Assembly (NCBI GenBank): GCA_038040385.1
Contig: JBBPII010000001.1
Coordinates: forward strand, 248,001 to 312,000
Reading direction: 5' to 3'
DNA from: Gilichinskyi gelida
Lineage (GTDB): Bacteria > Acidobacteriota > Thermoanaerobaculia > Gp7-AA8
DNA: 64,000 nucleotides
Below, piece by piece: positions 33,512 to 41,257 of this stretch. Made by a program: the position numbers and the translations under genes. Under the pieces are notes generated by a model that saw nothing but the letters and a program-made list of their open reading frames with translations, was not told the origin of the DNA and did no database searches. Numbering within the stretch: the first letter of the stretch is position 1; every line of letters begins with the position of its first letter.

Positions 33512-33618
33512 AGCGGAACGCCGCCGTCCCGGCGGCTGGCCTGGCGGCGTCCCCGCCGCCCACCCGCGCGCAGGCGGGACGCCTGCGGGCCAGCCGGCGA
33601 GGACGCCGGCGCTCCGCT
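33512..33618. repeat. Palindromic intergenic repeat, family B copy 2
   Basis: Same core as the copy at 29869 (GAACGCCGCCGTCCCGGCGG … CCAGCCGGCGAGGACGCC). The ends AGCGGA and TCCGCT are exact complements. Its right end overlaps the stop codon (33617–33619) of the minus-strand selenoprotein gene by 2 bp. Confidence 0.88.
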
Positions 33619-34159
33619 AACCCTTCTTCCACAGGCCCTGCGACGGCACGCGCAGCGCGCGGTTGAACTTCGCCGAGGCGTTCTCCCAGGCGATGGTCTC
33701 GGTCAGCTCGACGATGGCGTCGTCGTCGAAGTGCTCGCGCAGGCGGGCGAAGAGGGCGTCGTCGACGTCGCGGCCGGTGATGGTCATGGCGTCGGCGTAG
33801 TCGAGCGCGGCGCGCTCGCGCTCGTCGAAGAGTGGAGAGTTGATGTCCGAGACGAGGGCCATGAGCTTCGCGTCCGCGATCCCGAGCGCGCTGCCGACCG
33901 CAGCGTTCAGGTCCTGTCAGAACTCGCAGCCGTTGAGATAGGCCACGCGGCGGTTGATCATCGCCACCAGCGCCGGCTCGAGGAGTCCGGACGCATCGAG
34001 GCCGCTCCACATGGCGCGCGCGCCGTGGAAGATCGACGGGCGGCGGGCGTAGACCATGTGATTGAGCAACGGCGCGCCCCACTTCTTGCGCTGCGCCTCG
34101 AGCACGGCGCGGATGCGCGGCTCGAGCTTGTCGAAGTCGGCGTCGGGAACGCGGGCCAT
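33617..34159 (-). CDS. AhpD/carboxymuconolactone decarboxylase-fold selenoprotein (in-frame TGA)
   Basis: Reading TGA at 33919–33917 as selenocysteine gives one 180-residue protein. The N-terminal half reads RVPDADFDKLEPRIRAVLEAQ … LLEPALVAMINRRVAYLNGCEF, then U81, then QDLNAAVGSALGIADAKLMAL … ERAALDYADAMTITGRDVDDALFARLREHFDDDAIVELTETIAWENASAKFNRAL. This is a continuous CMD/peroxidase-related fold in one frame. In relatives the motif NGCxxC is the redox pair (C78 and residue 81 here). Only the second Cys codon is replaced by TGA. A SECIS-like hairpin lies directly downstream (33889–33905). ATG 34159 is chosen over TTG 34168. Predicted role: cytoplasmic thiol/peroxide reduction. Simple gene calling would split it into two pieces. 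Confidence 0.82.
33889..33919 (-). promoter_or_regulatory. Bacterial SECIS-like hairpin just after the UGA codon
   Basis: On the minus strand the UGA (33919–33917) is followed by 11 bases and then CGCUGC-GGUCG-GCAGCG (33905–33889). This is a perfect 6-bp stem with a GGU-containing loop, 17 nt in all. The E. coli fdhF SECIS upper stem-loop is also 17 nt with GGU in the loop, and GGU lies 19–21 nt after UGA there versus 18–20 here. It would recruit SelB with Sec-tRNA. No selA/B/C/D gene is in this window. Confidence 0.75.
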
Positions 34160-34177
34160 GGCGCACAATTATCCGCC

Positions 34178-34915
34178 ATGCCCGAGCTTCCCGAGGTCGA
34201 GTCGTACGCCCAGTTCTTCGCCTTGCATGCGCTGAATCGAACGATCGCCCGTGTGCGCGTGCTCGACGAGCGCATCCTCGCCGTGCGGAAGCCGGCGCTG
34301 CGCAAACTGGTCGGACGGCGGTTCACGCGCGTCCGCCGGCACGGCAAACACCTCTTCGCGCAGGCCGGCGACGTCTGGCTCCGGCTGCACTTCGGAATGA
34401 CCGGCGATCTGACGACGGAAGTCGGCCGCTTCGCGAAGGTGGTCTTCGAGTTCGACGACGGCACGCGGCTCGCCTTCGACGACATGCGCCTCTTCGGCGT
34501 CGTCGATCTCGTCCGCGATCCCGACGCCTTCATCCTCGATCGCGGCCTCGGCCCCGATCCGCTCATGATCGGCGTCCGCGAGTTCCGCGCCCGCCTGGCC
34601 GGAAAGCGCGGCGCGATCAAGGCGCTGCTGCTGTCGCAGGACGTCATCGCCGGCGTCGGCAATCTTTACGCGGACGAGACGCTCTTCCGCGCCGGCATCC
34701 ATCCGCGCCGCGGCGCCGACTCCCTCACCAGCGACGATGTGAAGGCGATCTTCACCACCCTGCGCCGCGCGCTGCGGGAGGCTATCGGCGGGCGCACGCT
34801 CTTCATGGTCGATCACCGCGAGGAAGGCGAGCGCTGCCCCCGGTGCGGCGGAACCATCCAGCGGGCGGTGGTCGGCGGCCGCACGACCTACTTCTGCGGC
34901 CGTCATCAGGCGTAG
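34178..34915 (+). CDS. Formamidopyrimidine-DNA glycosylase-type (Fpg/Nei) repair enzyme
   Basis: 245 aa. Begins MPELPEVE: P2 is the catalytic nucleophile after Met removal and E3 the conserved acid. RRHGKHLF (lysine loop), LRLHFGMTGDL, IKALLLSQDVIAGVGNLYADETLFRAGIHP (helix-two-turn-helix) follow. A C-terminal zinc finger has CPRCGGTIQ and YFCGRHQ, with the last ligand as His rather than Cys. It removes oxidised bases and cleaves at the abasic site. Divergent from the selenoprotein gene with only 18 bp between starts, so both may answer to oxidative stress; this link is inferred. Confidence 0.92.
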   Translation: MPELPEVESYAQFFALHALNRTIARVRVLDERILAVRKPALRKLVGRRFTRVRRHGKHLFAQAGDVWLRLHFGMTGDLTTEVGRFAKVVFEFDDGTRLAFDDMRLFGVVDLVRDPDAFILDRGLGPDPLMIGVREFRARLAGKRGAIKALLLSQDVIAGVGNLYADETLFRAGIHPRRGADSLTSDDVKAIFTTLRRALREAIGGRTLFMVDHREEGERCPRCGGTIQRAVVGGRTTYFCGRHQA

Positions 34916-34936
34916 GCAATGACTGAATGAGGGGGA

Positions 34937-35320
34937 GTGCCGAAATCAGCGTATCTCGGCGACAATGCCGCGCTGAAGATGGCTTCCCCCGCACGCGCTA
35001 AAGAGCTCATCGCGGCGATCAGCGCATCACTCCCTGAAGGCGAGCTCGAACACATCAAGCTCGAGCTCCTCGCCATCTTCGAGACCGCCGTCGTCCCCGC
35101 CGAGATCGTCGACGCCCCGCACAGCCCTCTATCGCGCCGCGAGAACGAGGTCATGTCGATGATCCTCGTCGGCAAGCGTCTGAAGGAGATCGCCGCAACG
35201 CTCGACATCAGCGTGAAGACGGTGACCACGCACCGCTCGCGGCTCCTCCGAAAGCTCAGCCTCGACGACAACCTCGGGCTGTACCGCTACGGGATCCGCA
35301 ACGGCCTGATTAGACTGTAA
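34937..35320 (+). CDS. LuxR-type DNA-binding regulator without receiver domain
   Basis: 127 aa from GTG 34937. The first about 60 residues are helical with no recognised sensor. The C-terminal LuxR helix-turn-helix (about 65–125) is complete: LSRRENEVMSMILVGKRLKEIAATLDISVKTVTTHRSRLLRKLSLDDNLGLYRYGIRNGLI. It matches the NarL-type output domain (E in RREnEV, K in SVKTV). Starts 21 bp after the Fpg-type gene and precedes the DUF72 gene by 5 bp, so it may belong to that transcript. Confidence 0.88.
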   Translation: MPKSAYLGDNAALKMASPARAKELIAAISASLPEGELEHIKLELLAIFETAVVPAEIVDAPHSPLSRRENEVMSMILVGKRLKEIAATLDISVKTVTTHRSRLLRKLSLDDNLGLYRYGIRNGLIRL

Positions 35321-35325
35321 GCCGC

Positions 35326-36042
35326 ATGCGCATCCGCGTCGGGACCAGCGGCTACAGCTACAAGGAATGGAAGGGGACGTTCTACCCCGAGGACCTTCCG
35401 GCGGCGAAGATGCTCCCGTTCTACGCCGAGCGCTTCGACTCGGTGGAGATCAACAACACCTTCTACCGGATGCCTGACGCCAAGATGGTCGGCAAGTGGG
35501 GCGAACAGGTGCCGGACGGTTTCACTTTCGTGCTGAAGGCGCCGCAGCGGATCACGCATCAGAAGCGCCTCGCCGGCGCCGAGGCGGACGTCGCGCACCT
35601 CTTCGACGTCGCCGAGACCCTCGGCGAGAAGCTCGGCCCGGTCCTCTTCCAGTTGCCGCCCTATGCGAAGAAGGACGCCGCGAAGCTGCGCGACTTCCTC
35701 GCCGCCCTCCCTCCCGCCCGCAAGGTGGCGTTCGAGTTCCGCCACGACTCCTGGTGCGACGACGAGATCTACGAGCTCCTCCGCGGTCGCGACGCCGCCC
35801 TCTGCCTCGCCGATACCGACGAGACGACGAACCCCGACGCGCTGGTCATCCCCACCGCCACCTGGGGCTACCTCCGCCTCCGCCGCACCGAGTACTCCGA
35901 CGCCGACCTCGCTGCCTGGGCGCGACGGGTGGAAGGGCAGCCTTGGGAAGCGGCGTACGTGTTTTTCAAGCATGAGGATGAGGGGAAAGGGCCGGCGTTT
36001 GCCGTCCGTTTTCGCGAGAGGCTGACTAGCGACGATCATTGA
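35326..36042 (+). CDS. DUF72 (YecE-like) TIM-barrel protein
   Basis: 238 aa. DUF72 pattern: VGTSGYSYKEWKGTFYPEDLP at the N-terminus, FDSVEINNTFYRMP near 40–53, KAPQRITHQKRL near 72–83, LGPVLFQLPPYAKKD, VAFEFRHDSWCDDEIY, and the C-terminal AYVFFKHEDEGKGPAFAVRF (the YVYFNN-type segment). The family has a TIM-barrel fold; the substrate is not established. Five bases after the LuxR gene stop, same strand. Confidence 0.92.
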   Translation: MRIRVGTSGYSYKEWKGTFYPEDLPAAKMLPFYAERFDSVEINNTFYRMPDAKMVGKWGEQVPDGFTFVLKAPQRITHQKRLAGAEADVAHLFDVAETLGEKLGPVLFQLPPYAKKDAAKLRDFLAALPPARKVAFEFRHDSWCDDEIYELLRGRDAALCLADTDETTNPDALVIPTATWGYLRLRRTEYSDADLAAWARRVEGQPWEAAYVFFKHEDEGKGPAFAVRFRERLTSDDH

Positions 36043-36078
36043 CGTGCGCATCCCCTCCTGCGTAGTCTTCCCCGCGCC

Positions 36079-36792
36079 GTGTCCATTCTTCGCAGCCTGA
36101 CCGTTTTCTCGCTGCTTCTCACACTCAAATACTTGAGCAAGATCTTCTTTCGCCACGACTTCGGGTGGGTGGGGGTGGTGCCGCCGCACCCGTGGAAGAA
36201 CCACCGCCTGGTGGCCTTCCTCAATCACACCAGCCTCTTCGAACCGGTGTTCCTCGGCGGAGTGCCGAACAGCTTTATCTGGCGCATCGCGGCGCACGGC
36301 GTCGTGCCGGCGGCGGACAAGACCACCGGGCGGCCGCTGGTGGGGCTGATCTTCAAGTTCGTCGCCCATCACGTCATCGCCATCACCCGGGAGCGCGACC
36401 ACACCTGGTTCCAGGTGCTGAACAAGATCGATCCGCATTCCATGGTCATCATCGCCCCCGAGGGGCGGATGAAGCGGGCGAACGGCCTGGATGTGAGCGG
36501 CAAGCCGATGAGCGTGCGCGGCGGCATCGCCGACGTCCTCCTGGCCATCAAGGAAGGGCGGATGCTCGCGGCGTACAGCGGCGGACTCCATCACGTGCAG
36601 GTGCCCGGCCGCATCCCGAACGTCTTCACCACCGTGCGGCTGCGGCTGGAGATCATCGACATCGCCCGCTACATCGAGGAGATGATGGCGGACGGCGGCG
36701 CCGATCAGTTCAAGAAAAACGTGATGCGCGACCTCGATCGTCGCCGCGACGCCTACTGCAATAGTACGAATAGTACTATTATGGCCGCATGA
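36079..36792 (+). CDS. PlsC-like lysophospholipid acyltransferase
   Basis: 237 aa from GTG 36079. An N-terminal hydrophobic helix is followed by VAFLNHTSLFEPVFLGG, the acyltransferase block 1. It reads H-x4-E instead of the usual catalytic H-x4-D, a notable change. Block 3 is present as IIAPEGRMKR. A C-terminal region LEIIDIARYIEEMMADGGADQFKKNVM follows. Likely a membrane-associated acyl transfer enzyme of lipid synthesis; the substrate is unknown. The last codons contain an AATAGTAC repeat and overlap padR by 4 bp. Confidence 0.78.
   Translation: MSILRSLTVFSLLLTLKYLSKIFFRHDFGWVGVVPPHPWKNHRLVAFLNHTSLFEPVFLGGVPNSFIWRIAAHGVVPAADKTTGRPLVGLIFKFVAHHVIAITRERDHTWFQVLNKIDPHSMVIIAPEGRMKRANGLDVSGKPMSVRGGIADVLLAIKEGRMLAAYSGGLHHVQVPGRIPNVFTTVRLRLEIIDIARYIEEMMADGGADQFKKNVMRDLDRRRDAYCNSTNSTIMAA
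36760..36780. promoter_or_regulatory. AATAGTACTATT palindrome before padR (possible operator)
   Basis: A half-site AATAGTAC (36760–36767) is followed by the perfect 12-bp palindrome AATAGTACTATT (36769–36780), ending 8 bp before the padR ATG. It is strikingly A/T-rich for this genome and lies within the end of the acyltransferase reading frame. PadR proteins often bind a palindrome in front of their own gene. The role is inferred. Confidence 0.5.
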
Positions 36793-37133
36793 CCGAACTG
36801 GAGACTGTGGCCCTCGGCGTCGTCTGGCTGCGCGGCCCCTGCACCGCGTACGTCGTCAAGAGCGCGCTCGGCGCGAGCGGCGGCGCGATCTATCCGCTGC
36901 TGCGCCGGCTGGAAGCCGAGGGGTTGATCCGCTCGCGCGCCCAGACGTGGGGAACGCGTGGCAAGAAGGAGCTGTCGATCACGCCGCGCGGCACCGAGTC
37001 GCTGCAGCGGTCGAAGGCGGCGCTCGACGAAGCGCTCGCCGGGCTGGACGCGCGACGCAAGCTGCTCAATCAGATTTTGCGGCGCCTCGAGCCAGCTCCG
37101 CCTCGAAAGCGTCGAGCGGCATCGGCCGGCTGA
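36789..37133 (+). CDS. PadR family transcriptional regulator
   Basis: 114 aa. Winged helix: [26 protein letters not shown], then [21 protein letters not shown] (the recognition helix pattern GxIYPxLxxLExxGLI of PadR) and a wing [16 protein letters not shown] short C-terminal helix ([10 protein letters not shown]) and basic tail follow. It overlaps the acyltransferase stop by 4 bp and may be co-expressed with it. The 3' end overlaps the convergent EAL gene by 68 bp. Confidence 0.9.
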   Translation: MTELETVALGVVWLRGPCTAYVVKSALGASGGAIYPLLRRLEAEGLIRSRAQTWGTRGKKELSITPRGTESLQRSKAALDEALAGLDARRKLLNQILRRLEPAPPRKRRAASAG

Positions 37134-37851
37134 AGAGAAATCCCTGGATGTAGTCGCACCCGCAGTCGCGCAGCATGGCGAGCTGCCCGCCGTCCTCCAC
37201 TCCCTCGGCGACCACCTTCATCTCCAGCTCGTGCGCCAGCGCCACCAGCGACCGCACCATCACCGCCGCGCGTCCATTGGCGGCTACCTCCGCGATGAAC
37301 GCGCCGGGTAGTTTGATGCCGTCGAGCGGGAAGTGCAGCAGATGCGAGAGCGACGAATGGCCGGTGCCGAAGTCGTCGGCCCACAACTGGACGCCGGTCT
37401 TCTTCAGCTCTTCCAGGACGCGGCGGGTGTGCTGGATGTCGATGATGTGATGCGTCTCGGTGATCTCCAGGGTGATCTTGGACGGCTCGGCGCCGCAGGT
37501 GGTGACGAGCTTTTTCAGCCGCGCGGCGACGCCGCGGTTCTCGAACTCGCGCGGCGACAGATTGACCTGCAGGCGCACGTCGGGCGCGACGCCCTTCTGC
37601 CAACGCGCGGCGTCGGCCACCGCGCGCTGCACGGTCCAGGAGTTGAGGCGGAAGAGGTCCGGCCCCTCCTCGGCACCGGCGGCGATCGACTCGCCGCTGC
37701 GGATCTCGCCGCTGCGTCTCCGCGCCCGCAGCAACGCCTCGGCCGCCACGATCTTCCGCGACACGGTGTCGTGAATCGGCTGGTAGAACAGCACGAGCTG
37801 CTTCTGATCGAGCGCGCGTCGCACTCCCGCCTGCGGTGCTGGCTTCGGCAT
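37066..37851 (-). CDS. EAL-domain protein (cyclic-di-GMP phosphodiesterase-like)
   Basis: 261 aa, EAL domain only. Motifs: AAEALLR (EAL), [37 protein letters not shown], and [10 protein letters not shown]. The lysine strand reads [10 protein letters not shown], where the usual IKIDxxFI aspartate is replaced by proline. Metal-site residues otherwise look intact, so activity is possible but uncertain. No GGDEF or sensor domain. ATG 37851 is chosen over the TTG at 37869. Its end overlaps padR by 68 bp on the opposite strand. Confidence 0.88.
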   Translation of the reverse strand: MPKPAPQAGVRRALDQKQLVLFYQPIHDTVSRKIVAAEALLRARRRSGEIRSGESIAAGAEEGPDLFRLNSWTVQRAVADAARWQKGVAPDVRLQVNLSPREFENRGVAARLKKLVTTCGAEPSKITLEITETHHIIDIQHTRRVLEELKKTGVQLWADDFGTGHSSLSHLLHFPLDGIKLPGAFIAEVAANGRAAVMVRSLVALAHELEMKVVAEGVEDGGQLAMLRDCGCDYIQGFLFSRPMPLDAFEAELARGAAKSD

Positions 37852-37982
37852 TGGGCCGGTACAATCCAAAACGAGTGCCGACGGAGATCTTTCGGGTCGA
37901 ATCGCGCCGGGTGGAGCGCGCCAAACGGGCGCAGATGGCGCAGCATGTCATCGCCGCGCTGGCGCGCACGCAGCGCGGACCT

Positions 37983-38085
37983 TCATCCGGCCTCCGGCCA
38001 CCTTCTCCCGCTCACGCGGGAGAAGGCCATCCGGGTCCCTCTCCCGCGTTAGCGGGAGAGGGTGGCGCGAAGCGCCGGGTGAGGG
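37983..38085. repeat. Palindromic intergenic repeat, family A copy 3
   Basis: Shares the TTCTCCCGCTCACGCGGGAG hairpin, the second hairpin CTCTCCCGC…GCGGGAGAG, and the closing GGGTGAGGG with the other copies, but the outer arm is changed (CATCCGGCC…GCGCCGGGTGAGGG). It lies in the 276-bp gap 37852–38127. The rest of that gap shows no convincing gene: a GTG at 37876 opens about 35 basic codons ([17 protein letters not shown]) that run into the repeat. Confidence 0.88.
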
Positions 38086-38127
38086 CCATCGCCGCATCGC
38101 CGACGTTCAACCTGCGCGGTCGAGGAG

Positions 38128-38823
38128 CTACCGCCGCCGTAGCAACTGCCAGCCGGCGAAGGCGATGCCGGCGAGCGCCAGCAGGATTAGCAGCTTGTTC
38201 TTGCCGAAGCTGTCGGCGAAGGTCGACGGGCGCGGCGCCATCGGCGGCGTGGCCGCCATCTTCTGCTTCCGATCGAGCGACGTGCGCAGCGACTCCCGAA
38301 CCGCGCTTTCGAACTGCCGCACCGTGCGCAGCTCGTCGCTCGGCGCGACGGCCATCCCGCGCTGGGTGTCCATGATCACCAGGTTCGTCGGCAGCGGGGC
38401 GACCACTCGGTCGCCGTGCCCGTCGGTGCGCACCTCGTACGTTCCCTGATCGAAGTAGAGAACCGTGGGGCCGAGGTTGGTGTTCTTGACGAAGAGCACG
38501 TGCTCGTCGCCTTCGCGGAAGTCGGGGACGCCGACGGTCGACTGGTGCAACGAGCCGACCGTACCGCCGGGCGTCACCACCGTCATCTCGCCCGCCGCGC
38601 CGCCTTTGAACGTCTTCTCCACCGCGAAGGTCGAGTAGGTCACGATCCACCGCCCGCTGGGATCCATCTTCGACTCGGTGCGGATGCAGCGGCCGAGAAT
38701 GATGGCCGCGGCGTTTTCGACCTTATCGTCGAACGACGCGGCGACGGCGACGGCGGCGTGGGCGGCAGGAACGGCGAGGAGGGTCGCCAGAGCGAGGGCG
38801 GCGAGACGGTTATTTGGAGTCAT
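38128..38823 (-). CDS. Exported membrane-anchored protein of unknown function
   Basis: 231 aa. The signal (LAALALATLLAVPAAHA) is followed by a beta-rich domain with AAIILGRCIRTESKMDPSGRWIVTYSTFAVEKTFKG, TVVTPGGTVGSL and FREGDEHVLFVKN. This resembles the N-terminal part of thrombospondin-like or 'hedgehog-like' secreted beta domains but is not recognised with confidence. A linker and one C-terminal helix (KLLILLALAGIAFAGWQLL) with RRR anchor it. It probably faces the periplasm with a short cytoplasmic tail. Confidence 0.7.
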   Translation of the reverse strand: MTPNNRLAALALATLLAVPAAHAAVAVAASFDDKVENAAAIILGRCIRTESKMDPSGRWIVTYSTFAVEKTFKGGAAGEMTVVTPGGTVGSLHQSTVGVPDFREGDEHVLFVKNTNLGPTVLYFDQGTYEVRTDGHGDRVVAPLPTNLVIMDTQRGMAVAPSDELRTVRQFESAVRESLRTSLDRKQKMAATPPMAPRPSTFADSFGKNKLLILLALAGIAFAGWQLLRRR

Positions 38824-38857
38824 CCTGATGCTGGAACAGAAGCAATCGGTCTGCCAT

Positions 38858-39517
38858 TTAACCGAATGACCCGCGGATGAACTCGCTGACCACCGCCATC
38901 GACTCCGGCGTGACGTGGTGACCCATCGGAAACTCGTGATACTCCGGCTCGATGCCGTGCTCCTCGAGAACGTGACGGGCGCGGCGCGCGGCGAGGACGG
39001 GGATCATGTCGTCGAGCGTTCCGTGCACGATCAGCACGCGCCGCGGTGGCAGCTTCGGCAGATCCTCTTCATACAAGCCGCCGCTCATGCAGACAATCCC
39101 GCGCAGCGGCTGGGCCGTTCGGAAGCCGGCGTCGAGCACCATCAGCCCGCCCTGGGAGAAGCCGGCGAGGATGAGCTTGCCGTCTTTCGGCGGATAGCGG
39201 TCGACGATCTGGTCGAGGAACTTCAGCAGCAGGGCGCGTGACCCGGCGATCGATTCGCGCGTCGGGGGCCAGCCGTCGAACCAGGTGAAGCCGAAGGTCA
39301 TGCCCGGGTACGGCGCGAAGGGCTTCGGCGCGTTGGCGAAGACGAAGCGATACCCCTCGGGCGCGTCGATCATCGGCGCGAGGTCGGCGAGGTCGTTGGC
39401 ATCCGCCCCCCGTCCATGCAGGACGACGACAAGCGGCATCGGCACGTCGTCGGCCTGGCCGCTCGGCACGTTGAGGACGTAGGGGAGGGAGAGGTCATCG
39501 CGGCGCGAGAGGGTCAT
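38858..39517 (-). CDS. Phospholipase/carboxylesterase (alpha/beta hydrolase)
   Basis: 219 aa. Nucleophile elbow GFSQGG (serine near 119), oxyanion region VVLHGRGADANDLADLAP, acid in HGTLDDMIP, and histidine in PMGHHVTPESM. This is the YpfH/EstB-type small carboxylesterase family acting on short acyl esters or lysophospholipids. No signal peptide, so cytoplasmic. The start of the pilT gene lies 74 bp away on the other strand. Confidence 0.92.
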   Translation of the reverse strand: MTLSRRDDLSLPYVLNVPSGQADDVPMPLVVVLHGRGADANDLADLAPMIDAPEGYRFVFANAPKPFAPYPGMTFGFTWFDGWPPTRESIAGSRALLLKFLDQIVDRYPPKDGKLILAGFSQGGLMVLDAGFRTAQPLRGIVCMSGGLYEEDLPKLPPRRVLIVHGTLDDMIPVLAARRARHVLEEHGIEPEYHEFPMGHHVTPESMAVVSEFIRGSFG

Positions 39518-39591
39518 CGGGTCGCGGATTCTAGCGCGCGGCGCGCCGCCGCTGCGTTTGGGCTAAAATAACCCTTTCCCAAGGAGCCCTC

Positions 39592-40767
39592 GTGCACATC
39601 AACGACCTTCTGAAAATCGCCGCGGAGCGCCGCGCGTCCGACCTGCACATCAAGGTCGGCTCGCACCCGGTCATCCGCGTCGACGGCGAGCTCGTCCCGT
39701 TGGTCGAGCTCAAGCGCCTCATGCAGGAGGACACCATCGCCATGGCGTTCTCCATCATGTCGTCGCGCCAGAAGGAGAAATTCAAGAACAACTACGAGAT
39801 CGACATCGCCTACTCAGTGCCCGGCCTGGGGCGTTTCCGCTGCAACATCTTCCAGCAGCGCGGCACGGTGGGCATGGTCCTCCGCGTCATCCCGGTCAAG
39901 ATCCTCACCATCCGCGAGCTGATGCTCCCCATGGTCCTGGAAAAGATCGCCGAGGAGCGCCGCGGTCTGATTCTCTGCACCGGCACCACCGGCTCGGGCA
40001 AGTCGACCACCCTCGCCGCGATGATCGACTACATCAACACCCACCGCACCGAGCACATCATGACGGTCGAGGACCCCATCGAGTTCCTTCACCGCGACAA
40101 GAAGTCCATCGTCAACCAGCGCGAGGTGGAGGTCGACACCAAGTCGTTCTCGCAGGCGCTGCGCTCGGCCCTCCGCCAGGACCCCGACGTCATCCTGGTC
40201 GGCGAGATGCGCGACTACGAGACCATCGAGACCGCGCTGACCGCTGCGGAGACCGGCCATCTGGTGTTCTCCACGCTGCACACCATGGACGCCACCGAGA
40301 CGGTCAACCGCATCATCTCCGTCTTCCCGCCGCATCAGCAGAAGCAGATCCGCCTGCAGCTCGCGGCGGTGCTCAAGGCGGTGGTCTCGCTCCGGCTTCT
40401 CCCGCGCGCCGACGGCCTGGGCCGCGTTCCCGCCGCCGAGGTGCTGATCACCACGGCGTACATCCGCGATTGCATCGAGAACAAGGAAAAGACGAAGCTG
40501 ATCAAGGACGCCATCGCCCAGGGAACGTCGCAGTACGGCATGCAGACCTTCGATCAGTCGCTCTACATGCTCTACAAGAACGGCCTGATCACGCTCGACG
40601 AAGCGCTGCGCCGGGCGTCGAATCCGGACGAGTTCCGTCTCAAACTGCAGGGTATTCAATCGACTTCGGATATCTCCAAGGAGGAGATGGAGTCGAAGCT
40701 CTCGGTGGCCAGCGACAACGATCCGTTCGCCGACGAGTCGCCGTTCGATTTCTCGAATACGCTTTAG
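39592..40767 (+). CDS. pilT: Twitching motility ATPase PilT
   Basis: 391 aa from GTG 39592, with AAGGAG 5 bp before it. PilT layout: N-terminal PAS-like domain (SDLHIKVGSHPVIRVDGELVP), Walker A GTTGSGKST at 131–139, Asp box HRTEHIMTVEDPIEF, Walker B DPDVILVGEMRD at 197–208, His box FSTLHTMDATETVNRI, and the AIRNLI-equivalent C-terminal region DCIENKEKTKLIKDAI. It drives retraction of type IV pili at the inner membrane. recX follows after 3 bp. Together with the two PilB-like ATPases it suggests a pilus system encoded elsewhere. Confidence 0.95.
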   Translation: MHINDLLKIAAERRASDLHIKVGSHPVIRVDGELVPLVELKRLMQEDTIAMAFSIMSSRQKEKFKNNYEIDIAYSVPGLGRFRCNIFQQRGTVGMVLRVIPVKILTIRELMLPMVLEKIAEERRGLILCTGTTGSGKSTTLAAMIDYINTHRTEHIMTVEDPIEFLHRDKKSIVNQREVEVDTKSFSQALRSALRQDPDVILVGEMRDYETIETALTAAETGHLVFSTLHTMDATETVNRIISVFPPHQQKQIRLQLAAVLKAVVSLRLLPRADGLGRVPAAEVLITTAYIRDCIENKEKTKLIKDAIAQGTSQYGMQTFDQSLYMLYKNGLITLDEALRRASNPDEFRLKLQGIQSTSDISKEEMESKLSVASDNDPFADESPFDFSNTL

Positions 40768-40770
40768 CGC

Positions 40771-41257
40771 GTGCCGGAAGACCTCGAACGCTGCTACACC
40801 GCCGCGATGCGGATCCTCAACCACCGCTTCAACAGCGAGTCGGAGCTGCGCCGGAAGCTCGCCGGCAAGAAATTCGAGCATGAAGAGATCGCCGCCACCA
40901 TCGCCCGCCTGCGCGATGAGAAGTGGCTCGACGACACGCGCTTCGCGGACGCCTTCGTCCGCACGCGCGTCCGCAAGCGCATCGGACGGCTGCGCATCCG
41001 GCGCGAGCTGAGCGCGGCGGGCGTCGACCACGAGGTAGCCGCGGACGCGCTGCGCCGCAACGTCGATGCCGAAGGGGAGCGGGAGGCGGCGACCGCTACG
41101 GCCCGCAAGCGCGCGCTGATCCTCGCGCGCCGCGACGGCGAGGAGTACGTCGCCTCCGCCGAGGGGCGGAACAAGTTGAGCGCGTATCTGTTGAAGCAGG
41201 GTTACGACGGCGCGCTCATCCGCGACGTGGTCCGTGAAGTCATCAAGGAGATCGCAG

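Noticed and set aside
37876..37980. Short basic open frame starting at GTG 37876 ([17 protein letters not shown]…)
   Set aside because: It runs directly into a family A repeat, has no clear ribosome site and no recognised homology; possibly a truncated gene start but not supportable.
18304..41257. A complete type IV pilus locus (two PilB-like ATPases and PilT)
   Set aside because: The three ATPase genes are scattered and no pilin, PilC, PilM-Q or prepilin peptidase gene is in the window.
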